From contig CM057002.1 in the NCBI GenBank assembly GCA_029891345.1, positions 59,944,777-60,008,776 on the forward strand: a stretch of DNA of 64,000 nt. Direction: 5' to 3'. The notes below the pieces were generated by a model, which had not been told where the DNA came from, did not search any database, and saw nothing but the letters and a program-made list of their open reading frames with translations. This DNA comes from Dryococelus australis (lineage: Eukaryota > Arthropoda > Insecta > Phasmatodea > Phasmatidae). The position numbers and the translations under genes are program-made. Of this stretch, positions 1 through 10,719 are shown piece by piece. Position 1 is the first letter of the stretch, and each line of letters starts with the position of its first letter.

Positions 1-79
1 AAACATAACATTAATTACCCTAAGCAGCAAACAAACTAAAAAATAAATCTTTGTTAAAATAAAAAATAATAAAATATAT

Positions 80-665
80 TAAGTGTCCTGTCTGAGATTT
101 GATGTCTATAGTTTCATCGGTTAGGAAATTATGATTTAGTATGTTTATAGATGAGTTGAAGCTATAATTGACCTGTCATTTTTCGACATCGGGAACAGTG
201 TATATATTATGAATTTGATGACTATAGCTTTAACAATTCGTTAATTATGACTAACTATGTTTATAAAAGGGCTTAAGACATAATTGATGGTACCACAATG
301 ATATATATATATGGGGCGATGTGTATGATATGAATTTGATGACTATAGCTTTAACAGATTGGAAATTATAACTATATATGCTTATAAAAGAGCTTAAGGG
401 ATGATTAACTTTACCAGCATGATTGGCAATGGGAACAATGCATATGATATGAATTTGATGAGTATAGCTTCAACAGATCAGAAATTATGAGTAACTATGC
501 TTATAAAGAGCTTAATGCATATTTTACCTTACCATCATTATTGTTATCGGGGACGACGTATATGTTATGCATTTTGTGATTATAGCATCAATGGATCGGA
601 AACTATGACTAATTATGATTATCAGTTCGTTGGGGTTTGATACAGATATAGTACACTTAAAACAT
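80..665. repeat. Degenerate ~120-bp tandem satellite, about 5 copies
   Basis: The stretch GAATTTGATGACTATAGC and close variants recur at about 93, 211, 332, 451 and 570, a period of 118-121 bp. Each is followed by an AAATTATGA-type motif, a CTTATAAA-type motif and a GGGAACA-type motif in the same order. Copies are clearly diverged, so the array is old. It may continue past the left edge. No coding potential was seen. Confidence 0.8.
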
Positions 666-1575
666 GAGCTGTGGCAAGGTAAGTGCTGCATTGTATTTGC
701 TGCTCTGACTGGCTACATAAATAATTTAAAAACAAAGAAAAACTGCACCTATGCCTACTAAATTCAAATTACATCGAAAATGCGTGACTAACCAATGTTC
801 ATAATGATACTTAATCATTCAGTTTGAAAACACAAGTCTGAAAATAGATAACATTTGATATATTTACTAATACATTTATATGCTTATAAATCTAAAATGT
901 GGCCATGGTTAGATACACATAATCATATTTACTGACGACATATTCTCCTCTGTCTAAAAAATAACGAATCTTTAGACACACCACTCGATACACTTGTTTG
1001 AAAAAGTTAAATAAAAACATTTTCAATTTATACACATAACTTTTATATTATAAAATTATACTTCGAATATTTGGCTGTTGTGATCCCTTAATCGAATTCT
1101 TCTTGAAAATACAATCTCGTAGACATGTCGCTCGATACACTATGTCTGAAAATGTTAAGTGTTAAATAAAAAATGTTAAATAAATACATAACTCTTTTAA
1201 AAATAAAATTACGCTTTATCTACTAATGCCAGAACTAAGATGGCAGTGTTCCTGGCAGGGTTAATGGCGTGTGAGGGATGGTGTTAGCACCAGTCTATGT
1301 GCTCCTTTGCAAAATGGATAGCCCCAGTTTGTGTGCTACTGTCCGAGACCCCTTCGCAGGTTATTCTTATGGCTCCATGCCTGCCGGTGACCTTTTGTAT
1401 CTGAAAACTCGTGCGCTCCCACTACTTACAAGAAAGTACCTCGAAATGCTGAGGTTTCGTTAAAATCACTTCCGGTCTGGAGCCAAGCCAAGTACTGAAT
1501 ATAGGTCCGTATGTTGTGGAAATATCCTTCATTTTGTTCAGCAACCCTGAAAAACATTAACATGGCATAAATGTT

Positions 1576-1609
<34 letters not shown>

Positions 1610-1866
1610 AATAACATTCTTACAAAATAAACTACGTAAATGAACCACAGCAAATATAAAGTAGCAATTAATAACTTTTGAGAAGGTTGAATATTTAAAC
1701 GAAACTACATCTGTATGATAGGATTCATTCATTAATTGACACGCACTGCTAGAATCTTAGAAAAGAAAGGCGGTGTTCCTAGTGATTTTCAAATTTCCAA
1801 GGAATAGCGAGGAAATCGCGAATGACTGGAAAAATCAGGATACGATTTGAAGTGGCAAAGTACACT
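666..1866. other. AT-rich DNA, nothing recognised except a poly-A run
   Basis: I see no coding or repeat structure here apart from a run of A at about 1580-1607. If the left CYP4 gene continues leftward, this lies in its first intron or among its later exons, but no P450 exon was recognised. Confidence 0.4.
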
Positions 1867-1867
1867 A

Positions 1868-2107
1868 AGGTCAGTTCATGGCAAAGTGAGTTCTTTTGAG
1901 ACCCTAGTTACTTTTTCCTTTCAGCCATTTTTGTTTTATCATTTAACCACCTTTTTAATAAATATTGCCATGTAAGTAATAAATTCAGCGTGTATATTCC
2001 ACCGCACTCGAAAGTTAATTTCCAAGACTTAAATAAATACATTTATTGTATATTATTACAAATGAGAGAGCTTTCAAAAGTGCTCACTTTACCGTGCGTA
2101 GCCTATA
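1868..2107 (+). mobile_element. Short-class MITE (family A, copy A1)
   Basis: This is a diverged copy of the ~240-bp MITE. The right end (about 2072-2107) keeps CTTTCAAAAGTGCTCACTTTACCGTG-type sequence followed by AGCCTATA. The left end is a degraded match to the same terminus. The interior CCTAGTTACTTTTTCCTTTC is shared with copies at 6.7, 34.0, 44.9 and 56.7 kb. Confidence 0.75.
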
Positions 2108-2666
2108 TCAACACGGGTGTGCAAACATTATGAAGTACAGAAATTAAAATAAGAGCGTGGGAATGGGAAGGTAAGGCGTGGCATCCCGATCGCACTGAGA
2201 ATCAGGTCTTCACGAAGAAGGGGGGGGGGGGGATGTGGCAAGGATGTGCAATGCTCAGAGGCCCGGGTTGGGCCAGACTCGTAAATGCTTAGTTATAACA
2301 CGACATATTACGTAAAAATCTAATTTCGACACTGAAAACTTGCTAACATTTTTTTTGCATGGAAGGCTATAATTTATGTTGTTGTAAATGGTTGATTTTT
2401 TTTGGTGAGGAGTGGGTGCGGGGGCCATCAGCACGCATTGCTCAGGGGCCTGGAATTTCTCTTGGCATGGGCCTGCTGAGAATGTCTCGAGCGTCACATT
2501 CTTGCTGCAGCTCACTAGCAGCATGGTAACAGCAATCGCGCTGCGCGCCGCTGTTTGCCTGAGAGATGACACAGCAGCTATGCATGTTGACGTTTGAGGA
2601 CCAGTGCACATGTGCGGACATAGACTGCGGCGGCGCTGCAGCTACGTGTGTACTGCTACGTGTGGA

Positions 2667-2918
2667 ACGCATTTGCGGTGCCGCAGCAGCGCCGCGCGGA
2701 CATTGTCCGCATGCATGCACCGGGCCTGAGAGTCAGGCGCGCTCGGATGAACGCATTTGCGGTGCCACAGCAGCGCCGCGCGGACATTGTCCGCATGTAT
2801 GCACCGGGCCTGAGAGTCAGGCGCGCTCGGATGAACGCATTTGCGGTGCCGCAGCAGCGCCGCGCGGACATTGTCCGCATGTATGCACCGGGCCTGAGAG
2901 TCAGGCGCGCTCGCATGA
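2667..2918. repeat. 84-bp GC-rich tandem repeat, 3 copies
   Basis: Three nearly identical 84-bp units start at 2667, 2751 and 2835, differing at only a few bases. Each contains the perfect hairpin GCGGAC-ATT-GTCCGC. The unit is GC- and CpG-rich inside AT-rich DNA. Because 84 is a multiple of 3 and the unit lacks stops, overlapping open frames appear on both strands. I regard these as by-products, not genes. A short non-repeat GC-rich segment (about 2510-2666) precedes the array. Confidence 0.9.
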
Positions 2919-2989
2919 ACGTTGTGCTCGCTGCTTCTATTTCGCACACATATTTCCTGACCGCCAAGACTCCAAGACAAGTTTTCAAT

Positions 2990-3402
2990 CCACGTGGAGA
3001 AAGTATTGGATCAGTTATTATAAATTACCTATGACCTTTTTTCCGAAGAAGTTTCCAATAAAGACCACGTGAATAATATCCTGAAGAGTATCCATAATTC
3101 CATATACGTGGAAGTCGTGCGATACTTGGCAGGACCGTACATAGAAAGCACAGATACTCCCTTAACACTTCTGGAAGAGAAACGAGAAGACCTACTCAGT
3201 TCTAGCCGTCGTGGCAAGGAAATATCTGCCAATACCCGGAATTAATGTTTTCAGCGAGAGGGTTGTTTCCAAAATAGGACAGCTTGCAAACAAGCAAAGA
3301 GGCATACTGAAAGGCCAATTAGTTAATACAGTCATATTTCTAAAGAAAAATTTACGCCAGTTCAGCAACATAAACAATTACTATAGGAGACATGTTCTCT
3401 AA
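2990..3402 (+). pseudogene. hAT-superfamily transposase C-terminal relic
   Basis: The frame from 3211 reads ARKYLPIPGINVFSERVVSK, then a basic KQRG segment, then FLKKNL. This matches the layout of the hAT dimerisation domain (LA.KYL.IP....SER.FS..G....R..L....V..L.FLKKN). A preceding segment in a different frame (about 3040-3240) reads as the stretch normally just upstream, including LLEEKREDLL. One frameshift therefore lies near 3190-3210. No N-terminal BED finger or catalytic DDE region was recognised, so this is a truncated, broken copy. The fold assignment rests on the SER...FLKKN pattern only. Confidence 0.65.
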
Positions 3403-4363
3403 CGGAACGGGTATTAGTGAATATTGGTTTAAGGGCGCTACCACTTTCAATTTATTATAGTCTATCGCTACTTGGAAAATGTGAAAGTAAATTTTTAATG
3501 CAAACTTTCTTTCGGTACAGTCGGTGGATTACATACACTATATATGTTTTTTTTATAAGTCGGTCAATCAAATTTTTTTTTCGTGAAGTGAAGACCAGAA
3601 TACATTTTAAACTATTCTGAGCCTATGAAGAATAACTTTAATTTTTTTTATTACCAAATTATTTTCAAGAGTCAAGAACAGCTTTGTATCTGAGCAAGTA
3701 CGATTTTCCCTTAAAAAAATACATATAATAGGAAAAATGTATTATTTTCAAGATTATTTCAAGGGGTGAGTACAGCAGTGTACGGTTTTCATTTATTCAG
3801 GAGAAACATAATGAAATCAAGATTAATATTCAATTACAACAGGTGATGAGTTTTCGCTAAAATTAAGATGATGTTGCTACAGAATTTATCAAGGTATTAA
3901 AAATGATGACCATAAATATATATTTTTGGTTTTAGGGGGGCGAGAGGGATGTTCAGATGCTACACTGTAAAAATTTTTCTGGTGAACTTCCTGAACTGAA
4001 ATGGAAATGTTTAACCTACACACTGTACGGTAATAATACCACACATCAAGCTGCAGATGTAGGAACGTTAGCGTCGCTGCCATACAAAATTGTGAATTTC
4101 CTTACGCATTTGATTGTTTCCTGACCAAGTGTAGGAACTCTGCAATGAATGCACAAGGGAAAAAAAAATACATTTCCGATTTCTAACTAAGCGTACACAA
4201 TGCCATGGTAAATTTCCGAATAATTCCTTAGAGTGTATTCTGCATCCCATTCACCAAATTTGGGGGTGTACAATGCATCCCTGTAAAACCAAACCCCTTC
4301 TGTTTCTGCGTCCTTGGAGGTTTCATAAACGATTTAACCCGGCCGTCGAGTCGCAATACTCAC
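3403..4363. other. First intron of the left CYP4 gene (minus strand), part
   Basis: Below the donor at 4363-4358 I find no second CYP4 exon (no GFLKAL-, RVINSSKH- or WxxRRK-type coding on the minus strand). The remaining exons are presumably left of the window. The DNA is AT-rich and otherwise unremarkable. Confidence 0.4.
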
Positions 4364-4538
4364 TATGTCGTGGAGTTCCGAAAAACTGGTAGGTGGTGCC
4401 AATGATCGGGTAGGCGGGAGGCCCTGGCAGTTTGTTTAGTTGACAGTGGAGTTTCGCCCTCTGGAGCCAGAACCTGGCGACGTACACACAGGAGAGAAGC
4501 ACAGCTACGATGCCCCACATGACTGCTGTCACTTCCAT
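4364..4538 (-). CDS. CYP4: Cytochrome P450 family 4 gene, first coding exon only (partial)
   Basis: Minus-strand exon of 58 codons plus 1 nt. It encodes a microsomal P450 N-terminus: a hydrophobic membrane anchor (about residues 5-22), a basic stop-transfer stretch (QRAK) and the proline-rich hinge PGPPAYP, followed by IIGTTYQFFG. The exon ends at a GTGAGT donor (4363-4358). On the 5' side a splice acceptor AG at 4546-4545 leaves GACGCC before ATG, implying an upstream non-coding exon. Length (175 nt), end phase and acceptor-to-ATG spacing equal those of the plus-strand CYP4 first exon at 43928. The two share 31 of 58 residues by my count. CYP4 enzymes are ER-bound haem monooxygenases, often fatty-acid omega-hydroxylases; the substrate here is unknown. 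The rest of the gene must lie left of the window or be lost. Confidence 0.85.
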
Positions 4539-4544
4539 GGCGTC

Positions 4545-4565
4545 CTGCGAAACACAGTTTAGATA
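4545..4565 (-). promoter_or_regulatory. Splice acceptor before the left CYP4 start codon
   Basis: Read on the minus strand, a pyrimidine-rich stretch TGTTTCGCAG ends 6 nt before the ATG. The plus-strand paralogue has GCGCTCCAG then GAAGCC then ATG. The conserved spacing supports a 5'-UTR intron in both genes. Confidence 0.6.
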
Positions 4566-4619
4566 GTTTTACATTTTTGTATGCCTAATTTTGGAAAACC
4601 ACTACAGTATGTGTAATTC

Positions 4620-6600
4620 TACACAAGTGTTGTTACGACTATGAAAAGGCCTAGAAATCTCTGTTTAAAACAGACGATTATATAGATTTATTATCTAGAA
4701 AGTTGGTGTTAGATTACATGTTTACAAGTGTGTAAAATACATCAACACAAATAACTATACATCTTAATTTTGCATTTTATTACTACATTGTCCCTGTATT
4801 GACAGAATGTTATCATTCTAATAATGCATGTTCCATAGTGCACTTTTACAATGACCACACACATACACACATATATATATATAAACTTAAGTGAAAATAC
4901 CATTATTATGAACAAAACAATAGAAAATAAATAAATTTACGTACATAAACTCGAGCCTCATATGCTTTAGACAGCTTAAAAATATTTATTTCATTTAATG
5001 ACCGTGTGAGTGATTGGGTTGAACAGCTCAGTCGTCCCACTGATCTTTATCACCTATATAATTCAGCGAAACTAAGGATGGCAAAGAATAAAAACGTGTT
5101 TTGCAAACGACAAACAGTGTTCGAAGACATTATTAGATGATGTCAAACATAACCAAGTTTTGCAGCTTTCACTTGGCTCTTATACCATAATACCGTCCAA
5201 ACCTCATTATTCCAGGTAACTTTCCGAGCCAGGTAACTTTACTGGTAGTCTAGTGGTACGATTCCTGGCTACTACTTCGGAGGACGCGGGTTCGAATCAT
5301 GCCAAGGCCAAGAAATTTTAAGGTAGAGGAATGTAAGAGATTTGAGGGTCCAACGTCACGATATATAATTCGCAGGTGTAAAGGGTGTAATTTTCGTGTA
5401 CAATTCTTGGCAAAAAAGAAAAGTTGCACCTGCCAGGAAACTCTGCTGCCACGTACATTCTGTGTAAAATTACATAAAGTTTTTACAGTGCACCTGCATT
5501 GCAGGCTACAGGACTAGACATCCCGATTTTACCGGAACTGCCTCCCCCCCCCCCCCTTCTGATCTGTCCGTTGTCCCGACAAACTTTTAACGGGACGCCA
5601 AAAAATGTCCTGTTTTTATTTTCCAAACTTGCAGCAAATGGCCGTTTCATTTATTAGATTGAATTTGTGCAAGTATTCCACCTCTATAATACGACAGATA
5701 ATTATTTTTCAAACTGTTTTTAATAATAAATATGTTTCTCAAGATGAGAGAACGCATACAGATCCGGAAAGTAAAGGTACTGATCTCTTTTTCTCATGTT
5801 TAACATATTAAGATTAGATGGTCCACATGATTGTAAGTGTGAAATAAATAATAATTGTTTTGTAGTTTTAAGGTTAAAATTTAATTTACAAAATGATTTT
5901 GACACAGTGCAGTTCCACTTAAATAATAATACATGCTTTTAATGAATAATAGTTACTATCAGATAATGTTATTTGATGATACAATGAAGTCTCATTATAG
6001 CAATAAGTTGCCTAATATTAAAACTATAATTGTCAGACTTAGAAGGAATGCTTGCGCTCTTTGTTATACAAGTATCCTGTTTCATCCTATATTTTTAAGG
6101 CAAATTTTGTAAAATGTCTCTTGTTTTGTAAGTTTATATACGTGGTCAACCTAGTGTAGACAAGTTCCCGAAAGTAAAAATTATCTCCAGTTAACCGATA
6201 ATGTAGTGTTCAAACAAAGCACAACTGTTTGGCAAACGTGTCTACAAAAATCGCAAATTTTTTTTACCTTGTGTGTTGCACTGTGGTGCATGAGATAGGT
6301 CATATTTTTTTTTTTTTAAATTATTAGCATGATGTATGTAGTTGTTTCTTCAGAAACACATTTAAAATAAATTAAATCACGTGATGAATAATACCAAAAC
6401 AGATTCGGGACAGCATTTCAATTCCCGTGTAAATTACCAACAGCCGTTTGTGAAACCATATTTACTAACTCTACTGAATAGAGAGCTTGCCTACTAAAAC
6501 ATTGTAGCTCAGGCGATAACATCCAGCAATAAGGTGCGATTATAATGTAGTTAAAATTTACAGCCATTTGCGTTCGTATTAGGTTGGATACCCAATTTTA
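4620..6600. other. AT-rich intergenic DNA upstream of the left CYP4
   Basis: This would hold the 5' exon and promoter of the left CYP4, but I cannot place them. Apart from the tRNA-like segment at 5225-5305 and a poly-C run at about 5544-5557, I recognise nothing. Confidence 0.35.
5225..5305 (+). repeat. tRNA-like segment (SINE head or tRNA pseudogene)
   Basis: A box A-like TAGTCTAGTGG is followed about 35 nt later by a box B-like GGTTCGAATCA. The T-arm stem is imperfect and the acceptor ends do not pair, so it is not a convincing functional tRNA. It most likely derives from a tRNA-based SINE. Confidence 0.45.
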
Positions 6601-6630
6601 TAAATTTAGTTGTTACAGGGTTATTTGCAC

Positions 6631-6709
<79 letters not shown>
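6631..6709. repeat. (TA)n microsatellite
   Basis: Nearly pure TA dinucleotide repeat directly abutting the left end of MITE copy A2. Insertion into TA-rich target is consistent with a TA target-site preference. Confidence 0.95.
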
Positions 6710-6711
<2 letters not shown>

Positions 6712-6948
6712 CTGTTCACGATAAAGTGAGCACTTTTGAGACCCTAGTTACGTTTTCCTTTCAGCCATTTATTATACTTTAACCACCGTTTAAAATAAAT
6801 ATTTGCCAGGTCAGTAATAACCAAAGTGTGTATATTCCACCGAACTATTTAAAGTTAACGTCTATGGCAAAAATAAAATATATTTATTGATTATTATTCC
6901 AAATAAAAGGGCTTCCAAAAGTGCTCACTTTACCGTGAATAGCCTATA
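6708..6948 (+). mobile_element. Short-class MITE (family A, copy A2)
   Basis: About 240 bp. It starts TATAGGCTGTTCACGATAAA and ends with the inverted counterpart (GTGAATAGCCTATA). Interior matches the other short-class copies. No coding capacity. Confidence 0.9.
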
Positions 6949-7052
6949 ATGTCTAGTATTCCGTTTAAGGTAGCAAGGCCGCGGCAGTTTAGCGGCCAAA
7001 CTACTCGTCTCTCTCCTCGGCGAACCAGGTTTGATTCTCGGCGGGGTCACTC

Positions 7053-7513
7053 CACAGACTAAAGATGAGGTCGACCGCTTATTCGTCTTCTGCGCATGTA
7101 CCCAACATTGATCTACCCCAATCCTACACAATTGTCAAAATCACATGGTCAACAGTGATGAACGTCTTTGTTTATATTTTAATTTTAAAACGACATGTAC
7201 TATTATACTAATAAAATACTTTTACCAGTTTCAATTTAATCAAACTGCATTAAAAATTTGTTAGAGGAAGTGTATTAAAAACTGCATTAAAAATTTGTTA
7301 GAGGAAGTGTATTAAAAACTGCATTAAAAATTTGTTAGAGGAAGTGTACATTAATCTCAAAGCATTTGTTCAGAGATCAGTTTTCTAACCTAAAATCCAA
7401 ACCACGCTGTTTTCGCTAAACGTGTAGGCAGAAAAGCAGTTCAATCTTGGGACACGGAGATAGGTTGTGCGCAGCCAGCGAGATCGCCCACTCTACCTCA
7501 TCTTTAGTCTATG
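7053..7513. mobile_element. 461-bp MITE with terminal inverted repeats and 8-bp target duplication
   Basis: The left end reads CACAGACTAAAGATGAGGT and the right end is its inverse with one change. Flanks are GGTCACTC (7045-7052) and GGTCACCC (7514-7521), an 8-bp duplication with one mismatch, as expected for hAT-type insertion. The interior has no recognisable coding and includes the 37-bp tandem repeat at 7242-7348. Confidence 0.7.
7242..7348. repeat. 37-bp tandem repeat, ~3 copies
   Basis: ACTGCATTAAAAATTTGTTA begins at 7244, 7281 and 7318, followed each time by GAGGAAGTGTA. Period is exactly 37 bp. It lies inside the 461-bp MITE. Confidence 0.9.
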
Positions 7514-7690
7514 GGTCACCCGTGGAAAACGTAACGGCCGGCTGCAGGTTTTCTCGGGGTAGTCCCGTTCCACCCGCTCTTGCATTCTGCCGCTGCTCCT
7601 TCGTCCCCTCGTTTCACCCTCGCCGGTGCTCGAGGAACCGACCAAAACCTCTCAGCTTTCGTTGGAGTAATTGTTCAATTACAATGCCGT

Positions 7691-8116
7691 ATATGCTGTT
7701 CACGATAAAATGAGCAACTTTGAAAGCCCTGCATAAGATCTACTTGTATGCACGTAGTGTATTCTCCCGCCTTATGAAAAATTAACATTACCATGGGCCT
7801 CATCACTTTATTCACGCATCGGTCAAGTGAAACTGTGAAATTATTAGAAAAATAAATATATTACAAATCTGCTCATTTTTACACTTCGATGCATTAAAAA
7901 CAAGCGAAAGTGGAAGTAATAGTTTAAGGTATTACAAATGGTTACCTAACAATTTTCATTCGACGTTAAGATTATAGAACTACTTTTCCTCTGTCATTAC
8001 CAACTTTACTGGGCGCATGTCACTCAGTGCGTTCGTTAAAATATATGCAGGTAGGAGCAGTGACATTTTTCTAAGGTTGATTTCAAACGTGCTCACTTTA
8101 TAGTGAACAGCCTTTA
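7691..8116 (+). mobile_element. Long-class MITE (family B, copy B1)
   Basis: About 425 bp with the shared terminus (GCTGTTCACGATAAAATGAG ... CTCACTTTATAGTGAACAGC). Interior landmarks are AGATCTACTTGTATGCACG, GGGCCTCATCACTTTATTC and AAATGGTTACCTAACA, conserved in order among family B copies. Confidence 0.9.
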
Positions 8117-8180
8117 CGTATAACAGTTAATAGAATAAGTAATTAAAACCCCAACTACATTCTTGAAAAAATGGCTTCAA

Positions 8181-8266
8181 TAAAATCATGCCATGCGTAT
8201 ACACGAGTATGTAGGTGCTGTGATAAAATCATGCCATGCGTATACACGTGTATGTAGGTGCTGTAA
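8181..8266. repeat. 43-bp tandem duplication
   Basis: AAATCATGCCATGCGTATAC followed by ACG(A/T)GTATGTAGGTGCTGT occurs twice in direct succession with one internal change. Confidence 0.85.
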
Positions 8267-8399
8267 TAAAATTACAGTGCCAATGGAAATTTTGGAACAG
8301 TTTTATATTTCAGTAACAATTTTAAAGATAACGGCTATAATAGTAGACATTATATTGAAGTTAAATGTTTATCAAAAAAACCTCTCTTAACAGTAACTC

Positions 8400-9558
8400 C
8401 CATAAATTAACTATAATTTTTTTTATTTACTGGGTGTATTCTGTGTAACATACAAAGCGTAAATTGATTGAAATCAGTGTCCGTGATGACCTTTGCTTAT
8501 GTGATCGCACTACCCTTCATATTCCTGTACTGCTGATCTTTGCACTGTTTTTAGAAGAAAGGTTGCGTGAATTTAAATTGCATGTCAACCCCTGAATTTA
8601 GTCCTACCCTGAAATATGAGGTGGTTATAAGCACAACAAAACAAATGACGTGAGCGATAATACACATTAAACCACTTTAATGTATTACATTTTTACAGAT
8701 AACTTCGAATTGAGGACGTGCATTGAAAATGAGTGACACTAAAACAGTGTTAAAAAAAAATCCGGCAAAAATGTCTGGGTATTTACTCTATATCACGAAA
8801 ATAATACATAAACATGTGAAATAACCCGTTTCATTAACATGGTTTAATATAACAAAGTTTCATAAGTACAAAACAATAAGTGAACTCAACCTTTAAAATT
8901 GTTTCTGAAGAAAGCTTGGCCCTATCATATCATATTGCTGTCGAAATGATATATGTATCTTAATAGAACTTGTCACCGTTGTAATATAACCAGTAAAAGG
9001 ATTCCTTTAAAATAAAACATACGTATTTTTTTTAAAAACAATGAATATTGGTTTCACTTCGCATTTACTGCGTGTGCACCAGATGTAGTTTATTGTAGGT
9101 TATAAACAGTTCTGTAAGTATATTATCTATGCCCTACTTTATTCTATTAGTATTTCCGCTTGAATTCTGGTTTAAAATATGAGCTTACAACTTCAATAGG
9201 CTACTGGCAGGGAAAATTTTAGAGGCAAATTTCAGGCAGTAAGATAGCCGTTTTTTTTTCTCTTCAATTTATAATTTTAAACTAATATTTAGAAGACGAC
9301 TATTTTGGGAAACAAAATATGTTCTGTTCATAAAATGAATGATTTGGTGAGAATTACTAGATTGGTTTCTGAAATACTATAAGAATTGGCCTTCAATAAC
9401 TGGAAGGAAGGATTAGAGTGCAATGTTCTGAATATTTAGTGATATTACAGAAAGTTTGGATTAAATCGGTTTTATGTTTCCAGAGTCACAACACATACGT
9501 AAGGTATGATTTTTGTAAAACTGCTATTTAAGTGTTTTGACTGATAAAAATTCGAATA
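8400..9558. other. AT-rich DNA, nothing recognised
   Basis: I see no ORF, repeat or RNA signal. It could contain the 5' part of the Tigger-like element whose coding relic starts at 9559, but I cannot identify a DNA-binding domain or terminal repeat. Confidence 0.35.
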
Positions 9559-10719
9559 ATGATATATGCCTTCTCTATAACTCATTGCAAATTAGTGTTA
9601 GGGGCAATAATTTTACAGTTACCACGAAATAATGAACTTATAAATGTGACAGCTGTTGCATGTGTTAGTGCCATGGGAGCTGTGATTCCCCCCATGATTT
9701 TGTTTAAAGGAAATAGGTTCAGAAAGACTTTCAAATGCGGACTTCCTTCAGGATCACAAGTAATAATGACACCTAAGGGGTCAATGACAAGTGAAGTTTT
9801 TATACCATGGCTGGAACACTTTGTAAAATTTAAACCTACAGGACAAACTTGACTTATAATGGATGGGGAAACATCTCATCTGGACATATCAATTGTAGCT
9901 AAAACAGAAGAATATTCCATAAGTCTTTTCTGTTTACCAAGCAATACCACTCACGAATTACAGCCACTTGACAAGATCTTTCGAACATCATTGGGATGCT
10001 GAACTGCTACATTGATGGGACCGATACCCTGACAGGACATTGACAAAGGACACTTTCTCTGAAGTATTCACTCCTGTTTGGAGCAAATCTATGACTCTGA
10101 GCAACATAACAAATGGTTTTCGTGCGACAGGAATTCAGTCATTCGATCCCAAAGTGATTCCCGAAGTAGTCTTCGCCCCCAGTACTGTCACATACCACGA
10201 GGAAGAGGAATAAAATGATGAAACACTTCTCTCTGAAAGGTTGGCAGCACTAGATCCTAAATGCAGGAATGAGAAGGCAAAGTCATCCTTTCAAGAAATG
10301 TTGCCAACACAACACAAGAAAGCGAAGAAAACACCTGCAGTTCCTCGCTAAAAGGCAGTGAACTACAAAGCACAGAAGCTGACAAGAAAACTGTTTGCAG
10401 ACGTCCATGACAATGATGCATGCGCAAATCAGTTGGAGGATGTTATCGCACCAATAGATCAACCACCAACATCCATGTTAGCTCCAGAAAAATCTACTGC
10501 TGCATCAACAGCAACTACCGCACCCTCACAAGTTGTTACTGCAACTTTACAAACTACAACATCAGTTACCAAAACACAAAGTTGGTATTGTGCTGCTTGC
10601 AGAGAAGGACTGTCGGGCTGACATGCGAGCTTGCAAAAAGTGCTATGTTTGGGTACATGAAGAATGCGTTGGACTTAAAACACGACAAGGAAGATTACAT
10701 TTTCTGTGACTGTTGCTAG
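9559..10719 (+). pseudogene. pogo/Tigger-type DDE transposase relic with C-terminal zinc-finger
   Basis: The first frame encodes a DDE_1-type core: VTAVACVSAMGAVIPPMILF, then EVFIPWLEHF. After an in-frame TGA near 9850 come LIMDGETSHL (second catalytic Asp) and LQPLDKIF (third catalytic Asp). A frameshift near 9990-10000 leads to NGFRATGIQSFDP, a hallmark of this superfamily. A later open stretch (10358-10620) is Thr/Ser/Ala-rich and ends in WYCAACREGL. After another frameshift it continues RACKKCYVWVHEECVGLK and ends FCDCC, a Cys4-His-Cys3-like finger. The N-terminal DNA-binding domains and the first catalytic Asp are missing. At least one stop and three frameshifts make it inactive. Confidence 0.8.

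Larger units (their letters stand above)
6970..7660 (+). mobile_element. SINE copy S1, split by an inserted MITE
   Basis: The head (about 6970-7052) has tRNA-like boxes (GCAGTTTAGCGG; GGTTTGATTCTC). The body resumes at about 7514 with the family hallmark GGTTTTCTCGGGG and a C-rich stretch followed by GCCGCTGCTCC. The two halves are the same SINE as at 34.5, 48.0, 53.1 and 58.7 kb. They are interrupted by the element at 7053-7513. Confidence 0.65.

Noticed and set aside
2566-3072. Overlapping long ORFs on both strands across the GC-rich repeat
   Set aside because: The 84-bp unit is a multiple of three and lacks stops in several frames, so open frames arise automatically. No domain or start context supports any of them.
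1-4363. Exons 2 onward of the left CYP4 gene
   Set aside because: Minus-strand reading shows no match to conserved CYP4 exon 2-4 motifs, so the gene must continue left of the window or be truncated.
5225-5305. Functional tRNA gene
   Set aside because: The T-arm and acceptor stems do not pair well. I kept it only as a tRNA-like repeat.
7447-7713. 88-codon ORF
   Set aside because: It is the body of SINE copy S1 running into a MITE end.
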